From assembly GCF_006385785.1 (NCBI RefSeq), contig NZ_VFSH01000009.1:1-64000 (forward strand): DNA of 64,000 bases, in the 5' to 3' direction. This DNA is from Streptococcus shenyangsis (GTDB lineage: Bacteria; Bacillota; Bacilli; Lactobacillales; Streptococcaceae). Below, piece after piece: positions 11,701 through 18,875 of this stretch. The stretch's first letter is position 1; each line of letters begins with the position of its first letter. Under the pieces are notes generated by a model that did not search any database, was not told the DNA's origin, and saw nothing but the letters and a program-made list of their open reading frames with translations. Made by a program: the position numbers and the translations under genes.

Positions 11701-12963
11701 CCTCACTTTTGGGGCATTAAAGGTTGTTCCTTTTTTTAATACATTATTATAAAAGTTTCTATAAGCCCGCTGTTCTTTAGAAGACATGACTCTGCTGTCA
11801 GAATATGCCAACTGATAGGCTTCAACCATTGCCCGTTGTACTAAATATCCTCCTAAAGAGTGTCCTGTCAAATATAGATTGGTAATGCTCTTATCTTTAG
11901 CCAGTTCACGCATGATATTTTCTGCATCAATCCCTTGTTGAGGATTGCTTCCTAATCCAAGTGTTATATCAGTTCCTATATCTTTGGCATCACTTGTTCC
12001 ACGAAAGGCTAATACTTGTGCAGTTCCGTTTGGTAAATATGAGAAATCACTCTTAGTTTCATACAAGACAGCATCTAGTCCACTGGAGGTATGGTAACTT
12101 TTTTTCCTTTCCCAATAAGGCCCCAATTCCTTATTCATCATCATATACTCATAACGTGGTCTACTGTCATCATTCTTTTTATATAACTCTGACTCTGTTA
12201 AGGGTTTCTTATGATTCAGCACTCTATCAATATAATTATCATCACGGTAGGACAATTCCATGAACATAATCATATCGCGCTCACTGACATTCCATTTTAA
12301 TTTTTCATCTGGCTTTTCTTTACTGTCAATAATACCATCACCATCAGTATCTTCTAATAAGGGATGACTATTATAGCCTACATACTTTTTCCCGCCTTTT
12401 TCATAAATATAAAGTTCTTCTTTATCCTTCAAGAAATCATCATCTGTATAAGCTTCTGGACTTAACTCAGGGCCGTTTAATAACAAACTGTCAAGCTTAT
12501 TACCTTCTGAACCGATTACTCCTGCTTTGATTTTTTTAGCATCTTCCTTAGTCAATTCATATTTTTTTATCTCGGAAGGATTCGATGCCGCTCTCACCGC
12601 TGGAAGACTTGATCTGTCTTCACCCGCCACGGAAGCCCTTGTGGTCAAGCTATTATTTTCTTTATCCCCAGATGTCTCAAGTTCTGTAGTTCTTGTAGAT
12701 ATTATTGGAGTATCTTTTGGAGCTGGACTGGAGATAGCACCTTGATTCTCTGGTGAATTTTGATTCTCTTCTTTTTTCTCCACAGTAGGGGTCGCATTCT
12801 CCTTTTCAGAATTAGCCCCTATCTCTGTTGCCACATTATTTTCCGTAGAAGCAAGTACTCCCTGGGATGGTGCAAACAAGGCAATTCCTATTAATACAGA
12901 AGCCACTCCAACAGAAAACTTTCGAATCGAAAAGCGTTGGCGTTTATTAAAAATGTCTTTCAT
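5710..12963 (-). CDS. Giant LPXTG surface protein with lipase-like domain and tandem G5-like repeats
   Basis: 2,417 residues. FSIRKFSVG at 11-19 marks an export signal with a probable cut after VLAS. After an acidic linker comes a calcium-type stretch DTDGDGIIDSKE, then a domain of about 250 residues with the alpha/beta-hydrolase elbow GHSLGG (Ser369) and upstream AFRGTSD, as in class 3 lipases. Downstream Asp and GGHSS could complete a triad. From about 560 to 1675 are ten copies of a roughly 116-residue unit, each with a G5-like core (VRYEKDATRAKG, then TVTTTYTVNP.DGSL). Four diverged units follow, then two copies of an unassigned roughly 88-residue repeat (IEVHWIDE), then LPNTG (2384-2388), a hydrophobic helix and KKKED. 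It is exported and sortase-anchored. Whether it is an active lipase is unproven. The start is the first ATG before the signal; its ribosome site is weak. Confidence 0.9.
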   Translation of the reverse strand: MKDIFNKRQRFSIRKFSVGVASVLIGIALFAPSQGVLASTENNVATEIGANSEKENATPTVEKKEENQNSPENQGAISSPAPKDTPIISTRTTELETSGDKENNSLTTRASVAGEDRSSLPAVRAASNPSEIKKYELTKEDAKKIKAGVIGSEGNKLDSLLLNGPELSPEAYTDDDFLKDKEELYIYEKGGKKYVGYNSHPLLEDTDGDGIIDSKEKPDEKLKWNVSERDMIMFMELSYRDDNYIDRVLNHKKPLTESELYKKNDDSRPRYEYMMMNKELGPYWERKKSYHTSSGLDAVLYETKSDFSYLPNGTAQVLAFRGTSDAKDIGTDITLGLGSNPQQGIDAENIMRELAKDKSITNLYLTGHSLGGYLVQRAMVEAYQLAYSDSRVMSSKEQRAYRNFYNNVLKKGTTFNAPKVRTSYFSSSEFWQKGLDSKNIAKSGKMTHYIVNNDSTIGKSVSNDSDVVINVGDTKGGHSSRSYFEADMINRRSEFMSGKRISLDGTGYQDKKMTTAKSVEKVGETVVYSKRGDDIIKSTTVSIKDPDTGQITKNTLDEVFKKDGAKSTVVVTSIEPSVRYEKDATRAKGGANVTEAGTPGTRTVTTTYTVNPTDGSLVSHEEPAVVVPSKPTVVKVPAKDEVTYLKEGDDVVKKITTYMVNASTGALTPTEKKEIFKQNGAKAKVVVTPLQPSVRYEKDATRAKGGKNVTTAGTSGTRTVTTTYTVNPADGSLIPHEGKPVIKQSTPTVVKVPAKDEVEYLKDGDDVVKKTTTYAVNASTGALTPTVRKDVANPKGAKSKIVVTPLKPNVRYEKDATRAKGEAKITVAGTSGTRTVTTTYTVNPTDGSLIPHEGKPVIKQSTPTVVKVPAKDEIEYLKEGDNVVKKTTTYAVNASTGALTPTVRKDVANLKGAKSKVVVTPLKPSVRYEKDATRPKGEANVTTAGTSGTRTVTTTYTVNPTDGSLIPHEGKPVIKSSTPTVVKVPAKDEVEYLKEGDDVVKKTTSYQVNASTGTLTSIEKKEVFKQDGAKSTVVVTPLEPIVRYEKDATRAKGEANVTTAGTPGTSTVTTTYTVNPTDGSLIPHEGKPVIKSSISTVVKVPAQDEVEYLKEGDDVVKKTTSYAVNASTGTLTPTEKKEIFKQNGAKSTVVVTPLEPSVRYDKDATRARGGENVTVAGTPGTSTVTTTYTVNPTDGSLIPHEELAVVVPSKPTVVRVPAKDEVEYLKEGDDVVKKTTSYAVNASTATLTPTEKKEIFKQSGAKSTVVVTQLEPSVRYEKDVTRAKGETNVTTDGTPGTRTVTTTYTVNPTDGSLIPHEGQPVIKPSTPTVVKVSAKDEVEYLKEGDNVVKKTTSYAVNSSTGALTPTEKKEIFKQNGAKSTVAVTKLEPSVRYEKDATKAKGEDNVTTVGTPGTSTVTTTYTVNPADGSLIPYEGQPVTIPSTPTVVKVPAKDEVEYLKEGDDVVKKTITYAVNASTGSLTPTETTEIFKRNGAKSKVIVTPLEPSVRYEKDATRAKGEANVTTAGTPGTSTVTTTYTVNPTDGSLVPHEEPAVVVPSKPTVVRVPAKDEVEYLKEGDDVVKKTTSYAVNASTATLTPTEKKEIFKQSGAKSTVVVTQLEPSVRYEKDATRAKGEANVTVAGTPGTRTVTTTYAVNPTDGSLIPHEGQPVIKLSTTTVVKVSAKDKVVEISIEPEVEYVKDVEKDFGTPDQRTEGEKGKTVTITAYDVDPKDGHITEHVGNPVVTPAGKTIVKVGAKTKVERNKDDQGRDVIDTTTYEVDPKTGKVTPTTVRTYGTSKEPTTETRPVPSPVVYEKDDSRDKDSESVRREGTPGEETITTTYTVDSKTGKITPVVGQPARTKEPTNTIVKVAAKDKVETTEIPSPKKYVKDDTRDKGQDNVEEAGQAGSRTTTTTYEVNPADGTITERVGEPVVVNPTATIVKVPAKDKVVETPIEPEVEYVKDVEKDFGTSDERIEGEKGKTVTTTTYDVDPKDGHITAHVGNPVVTPSGKTVVKVGAKTKVEQSKDPEGRDVIDTTTYEVDPKTGKVTPTTVRTYGKAKEPKVEIEQDPKTGEVTVTPKKPGGSTYPLGTKVEIPGEVGKGKVPNSGLPDVEKPGIGKTTDPGKPSVEVPNVTTQTKVIVENGELPGSITLPELTIEVHWIDEAGNALKPTVKTGSEKDAEHGSIFGYEFVRTVISENEPVITHMFRKVSGSTTPNPATPPNVTIFENGVLPDSIELPELMIEVHWIDEDENVLKPSVKSGSEKDAEHGSILGYEFVRTVIDENEPVMTHIFRKVSGSTNPNTIPVAPVTPDINENSGHDTPELTTPAPIPVAPVTPDTNGGSGQDTPASPTPIPDAVTPSTDQVDTKTTVDNGAKSNDSQTVLPNTGTESNATLASLGLLGMLGGLRFLIGKKKED
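7940..11300. repeat. Ten tandem ~348-bp repeats inside the lipase-domain surface protein
   Basis: A unit of about 348 bp (116 codons) repeats ten times with high identity. The string encoding RYEKDATRAKG recurs at near-constant spacing, with small variants (RPKG, RARG, KAKG). Linkers come in two kinds, VVVPSKPTVV and VIKxSTPTVV. A stretch of about 200 nt starting at 8101 is identical to one starting at 9145, an offset of exactly three units (1,044 bp), pointing to recent block duplication or conversion. Outer borders are approximate. Confidence 0.85.
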
Positions 12964-13363
12964 TTTATTAACTTTCTTTCTAACTATTTTTTACAAAATA
13001 GAGGGTTCTAATATTTTCCCTTGACAGAATACTAGATCGTTTCTTGACTAAAATGTTAGAGCTTTTCCTCTACTTGATTATAAGCTACTACATTGATTTC
13101 TAATCATATAAAAAATAGATCGCTTAATATTACTAAAATATCAGTAAAATATAAAAAAATGTAAATATTTCACTTCTAACACTGCCATTATACCATAAAA
13201 AATCATAACACTCATGTGTTTTAAAAAAGTTTGTCAAAAAGTCTTCAAAATCATAAAAAACGCATAATATCAGGCATTACAGTCCTTGATACCATGCGTT
13301 TGATTGTGGGAAAATGTGCTTCATTTTCTCCTAGAATTGAGTTTTCGCTCATTCTCGTCAAAT
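12964..13363. other. Long leader/promoter region of the lipase-repeat gene and ytxH 3' hairpin
   Basis: No gene seen in 400 bp. A minus-strand extended -10 box TGGTATAAT (TATAAT at 13187-13192) is about 220 nt upstream of the surface-protein start, implying a long untranslated leader if used. A second TATAAT lies near 13080 without a convincing -35. At 13258-13308 is an imperfect hairpin (AACGCATAATATCAGG with CCTTGATACCATGCGTT) just after ytxH, a likely terminator. Its left arm is also found after queA at 18383. Confidence 0.55.
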
Positions 13364-13759
13364 TTAGATTTTTTCTTCTTCGATATCAATCACAATCTCT
13401 TCTGATTCATCAAGAGTTTCAGCCTTTTCTTGCCATTGCCCCTTGAGATTATTGAATCGATCTTTTGATGCTTCTGTCGCTTGACGAGCACATGATTTGG
13501 CTTGAGCAAGTACACTGTCCACAGTGATTTCACCTGACTCAACCTGTTCTTTGGTTTTTAGAACAAAATCTGTAGCTTGTTCCTTAACTTCTGTCAGTTT
13601 TTCACAGACCTGCTCTTTGGCATACTCAGGATCTTCTCTCAAATCATCTAGAAAATCTTGAGCCTGACTGCAGACTTGTTTGCCCTTGTCGCTTGTTAAA
13701 AACAAGGCAAGAGCTGCACCTGAAACGGTTCCTAAAAGGATTGAGGATAGTTTACCCAT
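13364..13759 (-). CDS. YtxH-domain general stress-like protein
   Basis: 131 residues. The N-terminus MGKLSSILLGTVSGAALALF forms one glycine-rich membrane or membrane-associated helix, followed by LTSDKGKQV and a long charged amphipathic helix, ending in an acidic tail (EEIVIDIEEEKI). This is the usual YtxH layout; family members are small envelope or stress proteins of unclear mechanism. It sits 15 bp downstream of the DUF948 gene, its customary partner, in the operon hprK-lgt-DUF948-ytxH. AGGAGAATCCTTATG places the ribosome site. Function is not established from sequence. Confidence 0.85.
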   Translation of the reverse strand: MGKLSSILLGTVSGAALALFLTSDKGKQVCSQAQDFLDDLREDPEYAKEQVCEKLTEVKEQATDFVLKTKEQVESGEITVDSVLAQAKSCARQATEASKDRFNNLKGQWQEKAETLDESEEIVIDIEEEKI

Positions 13760-13774
13760 AAGGATTCTCCTTTT

Positions 13775-14158
13775 TTATTTTTTGAAAAATTTACTTGCAA
13801 GACGAAGAGCTGATAAACTTGCACCAGTCTTAATGGTTTTTGAACCAGCTGATGAAGCTTTCTTGCTCAAGACACGCGCATGGTCATTGAGGTCTGAAAC
13901 AGATAGAGATAAATCTGCAACAGCACTAAAGAGTGGATCAATTGTTGCCATCTTGACATTGATATCATCTGCCAAGACATTGACCTTAGCTAGCAATTCA
14001 TTGGTGTGATGCAAGGTCACATCCACATCTGAAGTCAAGGTTTTAATCGTTTTCTCTGTTTCATCGATCACACGTCCAAGCTTTTGTACAGTAATAATTA
14101 GATACACTAAAAATACAATCAAAGCAAGGGCGACAAGAATATATGCAACTTCTAACAT
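13775..14158 (-). CDS. DUF948 membrane-anchored protein
   Basis: 127 residues. One N-terminal transmembrane helix (about 4-24, VAYILVALALIVFLVYLI) is followed by a heptad-rich helix typical of DUF948 (TLTSDVDVTLHHTNELLAKVN) and a basic end (LRLASKFFKK). It starts at the nucleotide after the lgt stop and runs into ytxH, so all three should be co-transcribed and possibly translationally coupled. Family function is unknown; pairing with YtxH suggests a joint envelope role. No unusual features. Confidence 0.85.
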   Translation of the reverse strand: MLEVAYILVALALIVFLVYLIITVQKLGRVIDETEKTIKTLTSDVDVTLHHTNELLAKVNVLADDINVKMATIDPLFSAVADLSLSVSDLNDHARVLSKKASSAGSKTIKTGASLSALRLASKFFKK

Positions 14159-14947
14159 TTAGTTTTCCTCCTCTGTAACATAGTAAGGGGCCTTCTTTCG
14201 ATTTTGATATAGAATGATAAAAATACCAAGACCGATAAGGACAACTGATAGCCATTGAGATACTCGAAGACCAAAGAACATGAGGCTATCTGTCCGCATA
14301 CCTTCGATGACCATACGACCAAAACCATACCAAATCAAGTAAAAGGCCGTGATATGACCTCGTCTGAGACTTTTCCATTTTCGTCTGAATATCAAAATCA
14401 AGGCAAATCCAAGTAGATTCCATAAAGACTCATAAAGGAAGGTCGGTTGACGGTAGCTCCCCTCAATATACATCTGGTCACGGATAAAGGCAGGTAGATA
14501 ATCCAGATTATCCACTGCTGCACCATAGGCTTCTTGGTTAAAGAAATTGCCCCAGCGTCCCAGACTTTGGGCAATCATGACACTTGGTGCCGCAATGTCT
14601 AGAAAATCCCAAGTATTGATAAGTTTACGATCAGCAAAGATATAAAGTACAAGGGCACCAGTTATCAAACCACCGTAAATGGCCAAACCACCATTCCAAA
14701 TGGCAAAAATCTCTCCCAAATTCTGACTATAATAATCAAAACGGAAAATGACATAGTAGAGACGAGCTCCTAAAATAGCCAAGGGAAAGGCTACTAAGAT
14801 AAAATCTAAAATATCGTCTGGTATGATCTTCTTTCTAGGCGCTTCTTTCATGGTCAAATAAACCGCAAGAATCAAGCCCGTTACAATACACAAGGCATAC
14901 CAACGAATAGCTAGAGGACCTAGATGAATAGCAATTGGATCAAGCAT
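14159..14947 (-). CDS. lgt: Prolipoprotein diacylglyceryl transferase
   Basis: 262 residues from the ATG at 14945-14947 ([10 protein letters not shown]). A longer frame begins seven codons earlier, but this ATG gives the known streptococcal length. Lgt moves a diacylglyceryl group from phosphatidylglycerol to the lipobox cysteine of prelipoproteins at the membrane. About seven hydrophobic helices are visible, with the conserved [10 protein letters not shown] segment and the signature [15 protein letters not shown], plus RQPTFLYES. The start overlaps the hprK stop by 8 nt (ATGCTTGA), the usual hprK-lgt coupling in streptococci. Intact. Confidence 0.97.
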   Translation of the reverse strand: MLDPIAIHLGPLAIRWYALCIVTGLILAVYLTMKEAPRKKIIPDDILDFILVAFPLAILGARLYYVIFRFDYYSQNLGEIFAIWNGGLAIYGGLITGALVLYIFADRKLINTWDFLDIAAPSVMIAQSLGRWGNFFNQEAYGAAVDNLDYLPAFIRDQMYIEGSYRQPTFLYESLWNLLGFALILIFRRKWKSLRRGHITAFYLIWYGFGRMVIEGMRTDSLMFFGLRVSQWLSVVLIGLGIFIILYQNRKKAPYYVTEEEN

Positions 14948-15875
14948 CGTGCACCTCGTTCTGAGCAATAAGATTTGTCAAGCGTTCTTCGAATAAACGC
15001 GTCGCATCAAAGCCCATTTCCTTGGCACGATAGTTCATGGCAGCTGCCTCTATTACTACAGAGATATTACGACCTGTTTTCACTGGGATGCGGATACGAG
15101 GAATGGCTACGCCAGAAATTTCTATTTCCTCCGCATTGTTTCCAAGACGATCAAAAGTCTTATGTGTATCGTAATTTTCCAAGTAGACAGCCAGCTGAAC
15201 TTGTGAAGAATCTTTTACAGCACTCGCACCGTAGAGGCTCATGACATCGATAATCCCAACCCCACGAATTTCAATCAAGTGTTTCAAGATTTCAGCAGGT
15301 TCTCCCCAAAGAGTTAATTCATCCTTAGAATAAATATCTACCCGATCATCTGCTACCAAGCGGTGCCCACGTTTGACCAGCTCCAAGCCTGTCTCACTCT
15401 TACCGATACCACTATCGCCTTGAATCAAGACACCCATCCCATAGATATCCATCAAGACACCGTGAACACTGGTGCGTTCCGCCAAACGAGAATCCAGATA
15501 ACTAGATAATTCTCCAGACAAACGACTGGTAGCTGTACGGCTAGTTAAAATGGCAATCTTACATTCTCTGGCTGCCTTTAGCATCTCCTCTGGCACCACC
15601 AAACCACGGGCAACAATGACCGCAGGTGTCTCAGGTAGAAACATTTTTTTCAAAACTTCATAACGGCTGTTAGAAGGCATGCTAATCAGATAAGACCACT
15701 CCTTCATCCCCAAGAGCTGGATCCGCTCTGGCGTGTAGTAGTCAAAATAACCTGTCATTTCAAGACCAGGTCGCGTAATGTCCGCTGTATTGATTTCCTT
15801 TTCAAGCAATTCTGGTTCGCTATAGACAATGTCTAGTCTAAGCTTTTCAATCACTTCTTTTACTAAAACCGACAT
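14940..15875 (-). CDS. hprK: HPr kinase/phosphorylase
   Basis: 311 residues. The start is the ATG at 15873-15875 (MSVLVKEV), correctly spaced after GGAGG; the in-frame ATG just before it is too close. HprK phosphorylates Ser46 of HPr and reverses this, linking sugar supply to CcpA catabolite repression. The C-terminal half has the Walker A loop GDSGIGKSE, and the segment after EIRGVGIID contains the family signature. The N-terminal half is the usual HprK domain. An extended -10 box, TGATATAAT (TATAAT at 15907-15912), lies about 32 nt upstream. It is first in hprK-lgt-DUF948-ytxH. Relevant to the cre site upstream of bgaA here. Confidence 0.97.
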   Translation of the reverse strand: MSVLVKEVIEKLRLDIVYSEPELLEKEINTADITRPGLEMTGYFDYYTPERIQLLGMKEWSYLISMPSNSRYEVLKKMFLPETPAVIVARGLVVPEEMLKAARECKIAILTSRTATSRLSGELSSYLDSRLAERTSVHGVLMDIYGMGVLIQGDSGIGKSETGLELVKRGHRLVADDRVDIYSKDELTLWGEPAEILKHLIEIRGVGIIDVMSLYGASAVKDSSQVQLAVYLENYDTHKTFDRLGNNAEEIEISGVAIPRIRIPVKTGRNISVVIEAAAMNYRAKEMGFDATRLFEERLTNLIAQNEVHDA

Positions 15876-15963
15876 CATTTCCTCCTTCAATCAAGTTCTT
15901 TTTACTATTATATCAAATTGTAGGAGGATATTTGAGATTTTTGCAGGCTTTGGAGTATTTATT

Positions 15964-16115
15964 TATACTCAATGAAAATCAAAGAGCAAACTAGGAAACT
16001 AGCCACAGGCTGCTCAAAACACTGTTTTGAGGTTGTAGATAAGACTGACGAAGTCAGTCACATATATACGGCAAGGCGACGTTGACGTGGTTTGAAGAGA
16101 TTTTCGAAGAGTATT
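15964..16115 (+). repeat. BOX element, A-B-C form
   Basis: Begins with TATACTCAATGAAAATCAAA, contains a boxB-type inverted repeat (AAAACACTGTTTT and GACTGACGAAGTCAGTC) and the boxC core GGCAAGGCGACGTTGACG, and ends GATTTTCGAAGAGTAT. BOX elements are non-coding mobile-type repeats of pneumococcus and relatives. This one lies between hprK and rpsU, upstream of the hprK promoter. Confidence 0.92.
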
Positions 16116-16120
16116 AAAAG

Positions 16121-16149
16121 AAAAAGGACTAGATTACTCTAGCCTTTCA
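16121..16149 (-). terminator. Terminator after rpsU
   Basis: On the minus strand, AAAGGCTAGA GTAATC TAGTCCTTTTT forms a stem of about 9 bp followed by a T-rich run, 7 nt beyond the rpsU stop. Confidence 0.8.
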
Positions 16150-16155
16150 TTTCAA

Positions 16156-16332
16156 TTAGAATTTTTTACGTTTACGAGCTGCTTCTGACTTACGTTTACG
16201 TTTTACAGAAGGTTTTTCATAGAATTCACGTTTGCGTGTTTCTTGAAGAGTACCAGCTTTAGTAACCGCACGTTTGAAACGACGAAGTGCGTCGTCAAGA
16301 GATTCATTCTTACGTACTACTGTTTTAGACAT
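16156..16332 (-). CDS. rpsU: 30S ribosomal protein S21
   Basis: 58 residues starting [20 protein letters not shown], with the basic tail [14 protein letters not shown] typical of S21. It binds the small ribosomal subunit near the 3' end of 16S rRNA. The start at 16330-16332 follows GGGAGTGAAAAAA; a longer frame adds eight residues and is not the family start. It has its own promoter and terminator, so it is monocistronic here. Length is as expected for Firmicutes. Confidence 0.97.
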
Positions 16333-16366
16333 TTTTTTCACTCCCTTCAAGTTCAAGATCTATTCT

Positions 16367-16395
16367 ATTCTACACGTAAAAGGAATAATTGTCAA
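16367..16395 (-). promoter_or_regulatory. rpsU promoter
   Basis: Minus strand: TTGACA (16390-16395), 17-bp spacer ending in TG, TAGAAT (16367-16372). Transcription would start about 28 nt before the start codon. A consensus-like, strong promoter. Confidence 0.85.
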
Positions 16396-16483
16396 GAAAA
16401 AATGCGGTTAAATTTAGATTTTTTCTGCCATTTATACAAGTCTTGAAAGCGTTCAATAAAAAATACTGAATGGTTTCACTTTT

Positions 16484-17191
16484 TTATTTTTCAAGTAAGC
16501 TAAGTGCTTCAGCATCTGCGATGATGGTCACATCAGGGTGGTTTTGTAAACTACTTGCTGGTAGACTTTCAGTCACTGGGCCAGACACTGTTCCAGCAAT
16601 AGCTTCTGCTTTCGATTCACCGTAAGCAAAGAGCAGGATTGACTTGGCATCCAAAATATTTTTAATCCCCATTGAAATAGCTTGGGTTGGGACGTCTTCA
16701 ATCTTGTCAAAGAAGCGCGCATTAGCTTCGATAGTAGACTGATCAAGTTCTACAAGATGTGTTTGGCTATCAAAGGCAGTTCCTGGCTCATTAAATCCGA
16801 TATGTCCATTGCGACCGATTCCCAAGATTTGCAGATCAACTGGATGATCAGCCAAAATTTGGTTGTAGCGTTCAACTTCAGCTTCAGCATTGTCCTTAAC
16901 TCCACGAGGCAAGAAACTTTCTTTAAATGGTTTTTGGTTGAACAAGTTTTCTTGCATGAAGTAACGATAAGACTGTGGGTTGTCCCCATCAAGGCCTACA
17001 TACTCATCAAGGTTCACACTAGTTAGATTTGAAAAATCAAGGTCACTCTCAACAATTTCCTTGTAAAATTCAAGCGGACTGCTTCCTGTCGCAAGTCCTA
17101 GAGTTTGAGCGCCGTTGTCCAATTTTTCCTTCAAAATCTCAAAAGCAACTTTTCCACCTTCGATTTGGTTTTCAACTTTAATAACTTTCAT
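16484..17191 (-). CDS. nagB: Glucosamine-6-phosphate deaminase
   Basis: 235 residues, the short Gram-positive form. NagB converts glucosamine-6-phosphate to fructose-6-phosphate and ammonia, feeding amino sugars into glycolysis. Visible motifs include [13 protein letters not shown] near the N-terminus, VNLDEYVGL, and the active-site segment [15 protein letters not shown], followed by a C-terminal lid region. The start follows CGGAGGATGAAAAG. It is a single gene, divergent from queA, with its own promoter carrying a dyad operator (17221-17249). Intact. Confidence 0.97.
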   Translation of the reverse strand: MKVIKVENQIEGGKVAFEILKEKLDNGAQTLGLATGSSPLEFYKEIVESDLDFSNLTSVNLDEYVGLDGDNPQSYRYFMQENLFNQKPFKESFLPRGVKDNAEAEVERYNQILADHPVDLQILGIGRNGHIGFNEPGTAFDSQTHLVELDQSTIEANARFFDKIEDVPTQAISMGIKNILDAKSILLFAYGESKAEAIAGTVSGPVTESLPASSLQNHPDVTIIADAEALSLLEK

Positions 17192-17220
17192 CTTTTCATC
17201 CTCCGTTTCAATCTATATTT

Positions 17221-17249
17221 ATTATATGGTATAGACCAATTTTTGTCAA
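17221..17249 (-). promoter_or_regulatory. nagB promoter with NagR-like operator in the spacer
   Basis: Minus strand: TTGACA (17244-17249), exactly 17 bp, TATAAT (17221-17226). The spacer ends in the near-perfect dyad TGGTCTATACCA (17227-17238), the form bound by GntR/HutC-type amino-sugar repressors such as NagR. A repressor here would block polymerase directly. The promoter is read from sequence; the regulator name is inference. Confidence 0.8.
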
Positions 17250-17296
17250 GTGAAAACGATTTAATTTCCAAAAAAAGAGCGCCTATACTTGAAACA

Positions 17297-17305
17297 TGTT
17301 ATAAT
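17297..17305 (+). promoter_or_regulatory. queA extended -10 promoter
   Basis: TGTTATAAT (extended -10) lies 36 nt before the queA start, with no good -35 box, as is common for extended -10 promoters. Confidence 0.65.
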
Positions 17306-17341
17306 GGATAGGATTAGAACTTAGAAAGAATGAACAGATAT

Positions 17342-18370
17342 ATGAATACAGCTGATTTTGATTTCCACTTGCCTGAGGAATTGATTGCCCAAACGCCCCT
17401 TGAAAAACGGGATGCCTCTAAACTCCTCATCGTCAATCGTGAGACAGGAGAAATGCAGGATAAACACTTCCACTCTATTATTGATATGCTGGAACCTGGT
17501 GATGCCCTTGTTATGAACGACACCCGCGTTCTCCCCGCCCGCCTCTATGGTCAAAAGGAAGAAACTGGAGGCCATGTAGAGCTTCTCCTGCTCAAAAACA
17601 CTAGTGGAGATGAGTGGGAAGTTCTGGCTAAACCTGCCAAACGCCTCAAGGTTGGCACTCGTGTCAGCTTTGGTGATGGTCGCCTCAGCGCTGTCGTGAC
17701 AGAAGAATTGACCCACGGGGGCCGTATTGTCCGCTTTGAATACCAAGGAATCTTCCTAGAAGTCTTGGAAAGTCTGGGAGAAATGCCTCTGCCACCTTAT
17801 ATCCACGAAAAACTGGATGACCGTGAACGCTATCAAACCGTCTACGCCAAGGAAAGTGGCTCTGCTGCAGCACCAACTGCTGGACTTCACTTCACCAAAG
17901 AACTGCTAGCAGAAATCCAAGCTAAAGGAGTTCATCTGGTCTATTTGACTCTCCATGTCGGACTCGGAACCTTTAGACCTGTTTCTGTGGACAATCTGGA
18001 TGAACACGAAATGCACTCAGAATTCTACCAGCTTTCTGAGGAAGCAGCTGCAACCCTTCACTCTATTAAAGAAAACGGTGGTCGTGTCATCGCTGTCGGA
18101 ACTACTTCCATCCGCACTTTAGAGACTATTGGTTCCAAGTTTGCTGGGCAAATCCAAGCAGATTCTGGCTGGACCAATATCTTTATCAAACCTGGCTATG
18201 AATGGAAGGTTGTCGATGCCTTCTCAACCAACTTCCACCTCCCAAAATCTACTCTGGTCATGCTGGTTTCTGCCTTTGCAGGTCGCGAATTAGTATTAGA
18301 TGCCTACCACCATGCCATCCAAGAACACTACCGCTTCTTTAGTTTTGGCGATGCCATGTTTATCTATTAA
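17342..18370 (+). CDS. queA: S-adenosylmethionine:tRNA ribosyltransferase-isomerase
   Basis: 342 residues from [17 protein letters not shown]; a frame four codons longer exists but the family starts here. QueA adds the ribosyl moiety of AdoMet to preQ1 in tRNA during queuosine synthesis. Conserved runs include [38 protein letters not shown] and [11 protein letters not shown]. It is the only plus-strand gene in this part of the window, back to back with nagB. No preQ1 riboswitch is seen upstream. Downstream lies a structured non-coding stretch (18383-18480). Confidence 0.97.
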   Translation: MNTADFDFHLPEELIAQTPLEKRDASKLLIVNRETGEMQDKHFHSIIDMLEPGDALVMNDTRVLPARLYGQKEETGGHVELLLLKNTSGDEWEVLAKPAKRLKVGTRVSFGDGRLSAVVTEELTHGGRIVRFEYQGIFLEVLESLGEMPLPPYIHEKLDDRERYQTVYAKESGSAAAPTAGLHFTKELLAEIQAKGVHLVYLTLHVGLGTFRPVSVDNLDEHEMHSEFYQLSEEAAATLHSIKENGGRVIAVGTTSIRTLETIGSKFAGQIQADSGWTNIFIKPGYEWKVVDAFSTNFHLPKSTLVMLVSAFAGRELVLDAYHHAIQEHYRFFSFGDAMFIY

Positions 18371-18382
18371 TTTCATAATGAA

Positions 18383-18480
18383 AAAACGCATATTATCAGG
18401 TATTATCCTTTGGTGCTCTAAGCTTTTCTAATGATAGACAAAGTCTGAAAAGCTCTCAGAATCGTTGTCTCAGCACCAAA
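18383..18480 (+). repeat. Nested inverted repeats downstream of queA
   Basis: Starts with AACGCATATTATCAGG, resembling the hairpin arm at 13258. It then has two perfect nested stems: TTTGGTGCT (18409-18417) with AGCACCAAA (18472-18480), and AGCTTTTC (18421-18428) with GAAAAGCT (18447-18454). It could be a decayed repeat element, a 3'-end structure of queA mRNA or a small RNA. No coding potential seen. Confidence 0.6.
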
Positions 18481-18530
18481 AATACGTGAAATTTGCATAA
18501 TTAAAATAAATTTCAGGGGGTTATACAAAA

Positions 18531-18555
18531 AAACGACGATTTAAATCGTCGTTTT
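18531..18555 (-). terminator. Terminator after the small membrane-protein gene
   Basis: AAACGACGATTTAAATCGTCGTTT is a perfect dyad. On the minus strand it is followed by a run of seven T, placing it after the 18604-18795 gene. Confidence 0.8.
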
Positions 18556-18603
18556 ACTTAGATAAATATGCAATCTTTTTTTGAAAATACGTCTATTTAT
18601 TTT

Positions 18604-18795
18604 TTATTGTTTTTTTATTGTAGAGCAGACCCAAGCGAATGAACATAGGTTGTAAAAAGCAAATGAAAAAATTGCGAGGATAATAGCTTCTGTGCCAAAA
18701 TAACCCATTTCGAGACCTTTTTTCAACAACAACAAGCCTATAGTTTCGATAACGATCAAATATAAAAATATATAAAAAATTTTCGCATTAAGCAT
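18604..18795 (-). CDS. Small two-helix membrane protein, possible immunity protein
   Basis: 63 residues from the ATG at 18793-18795 (MLNAKIFYIFLY). A longer frame would use TTG and begin in the probable promoter region. Two hydrophobic helices (about 6-25 and 35-57) end with the basic tail STIKKQ. I do not recognise the family. It is divergent from the secreted-protein gene at 18876, with only 80 bp between starts, and has its own strong terminator. Small membrane proteins beside secreted membrane-active peptides are often self-immunity factors, so that role is suggested here from context alone. The ribosome site (GAAAGCGG) is weak. Confidence 0.6.
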   Translation of the reverse strand: MLNAKIFYIFLYLIVIETIGLLLLKKGLEMGYFGTEAIILAIFSFAFYNLCSFAWVCSTIKKQ

Positions 18796-18875
18796 ATTGT
18801 TACCGCTTTCTTTTTGTTTGGTTTTATTGTATAACAAAAGTTGAAAAAAATCAAAAATACAAAGGAGTTTCCGTT

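Noticed and set aside
16443-16456. TTGAAAGCGTTCAA as a cre site
   Set aside because: Close to the consensus but downstream of nagB and well upstream of the rpsU promoter boxes, so no clear target; kept out of the features.
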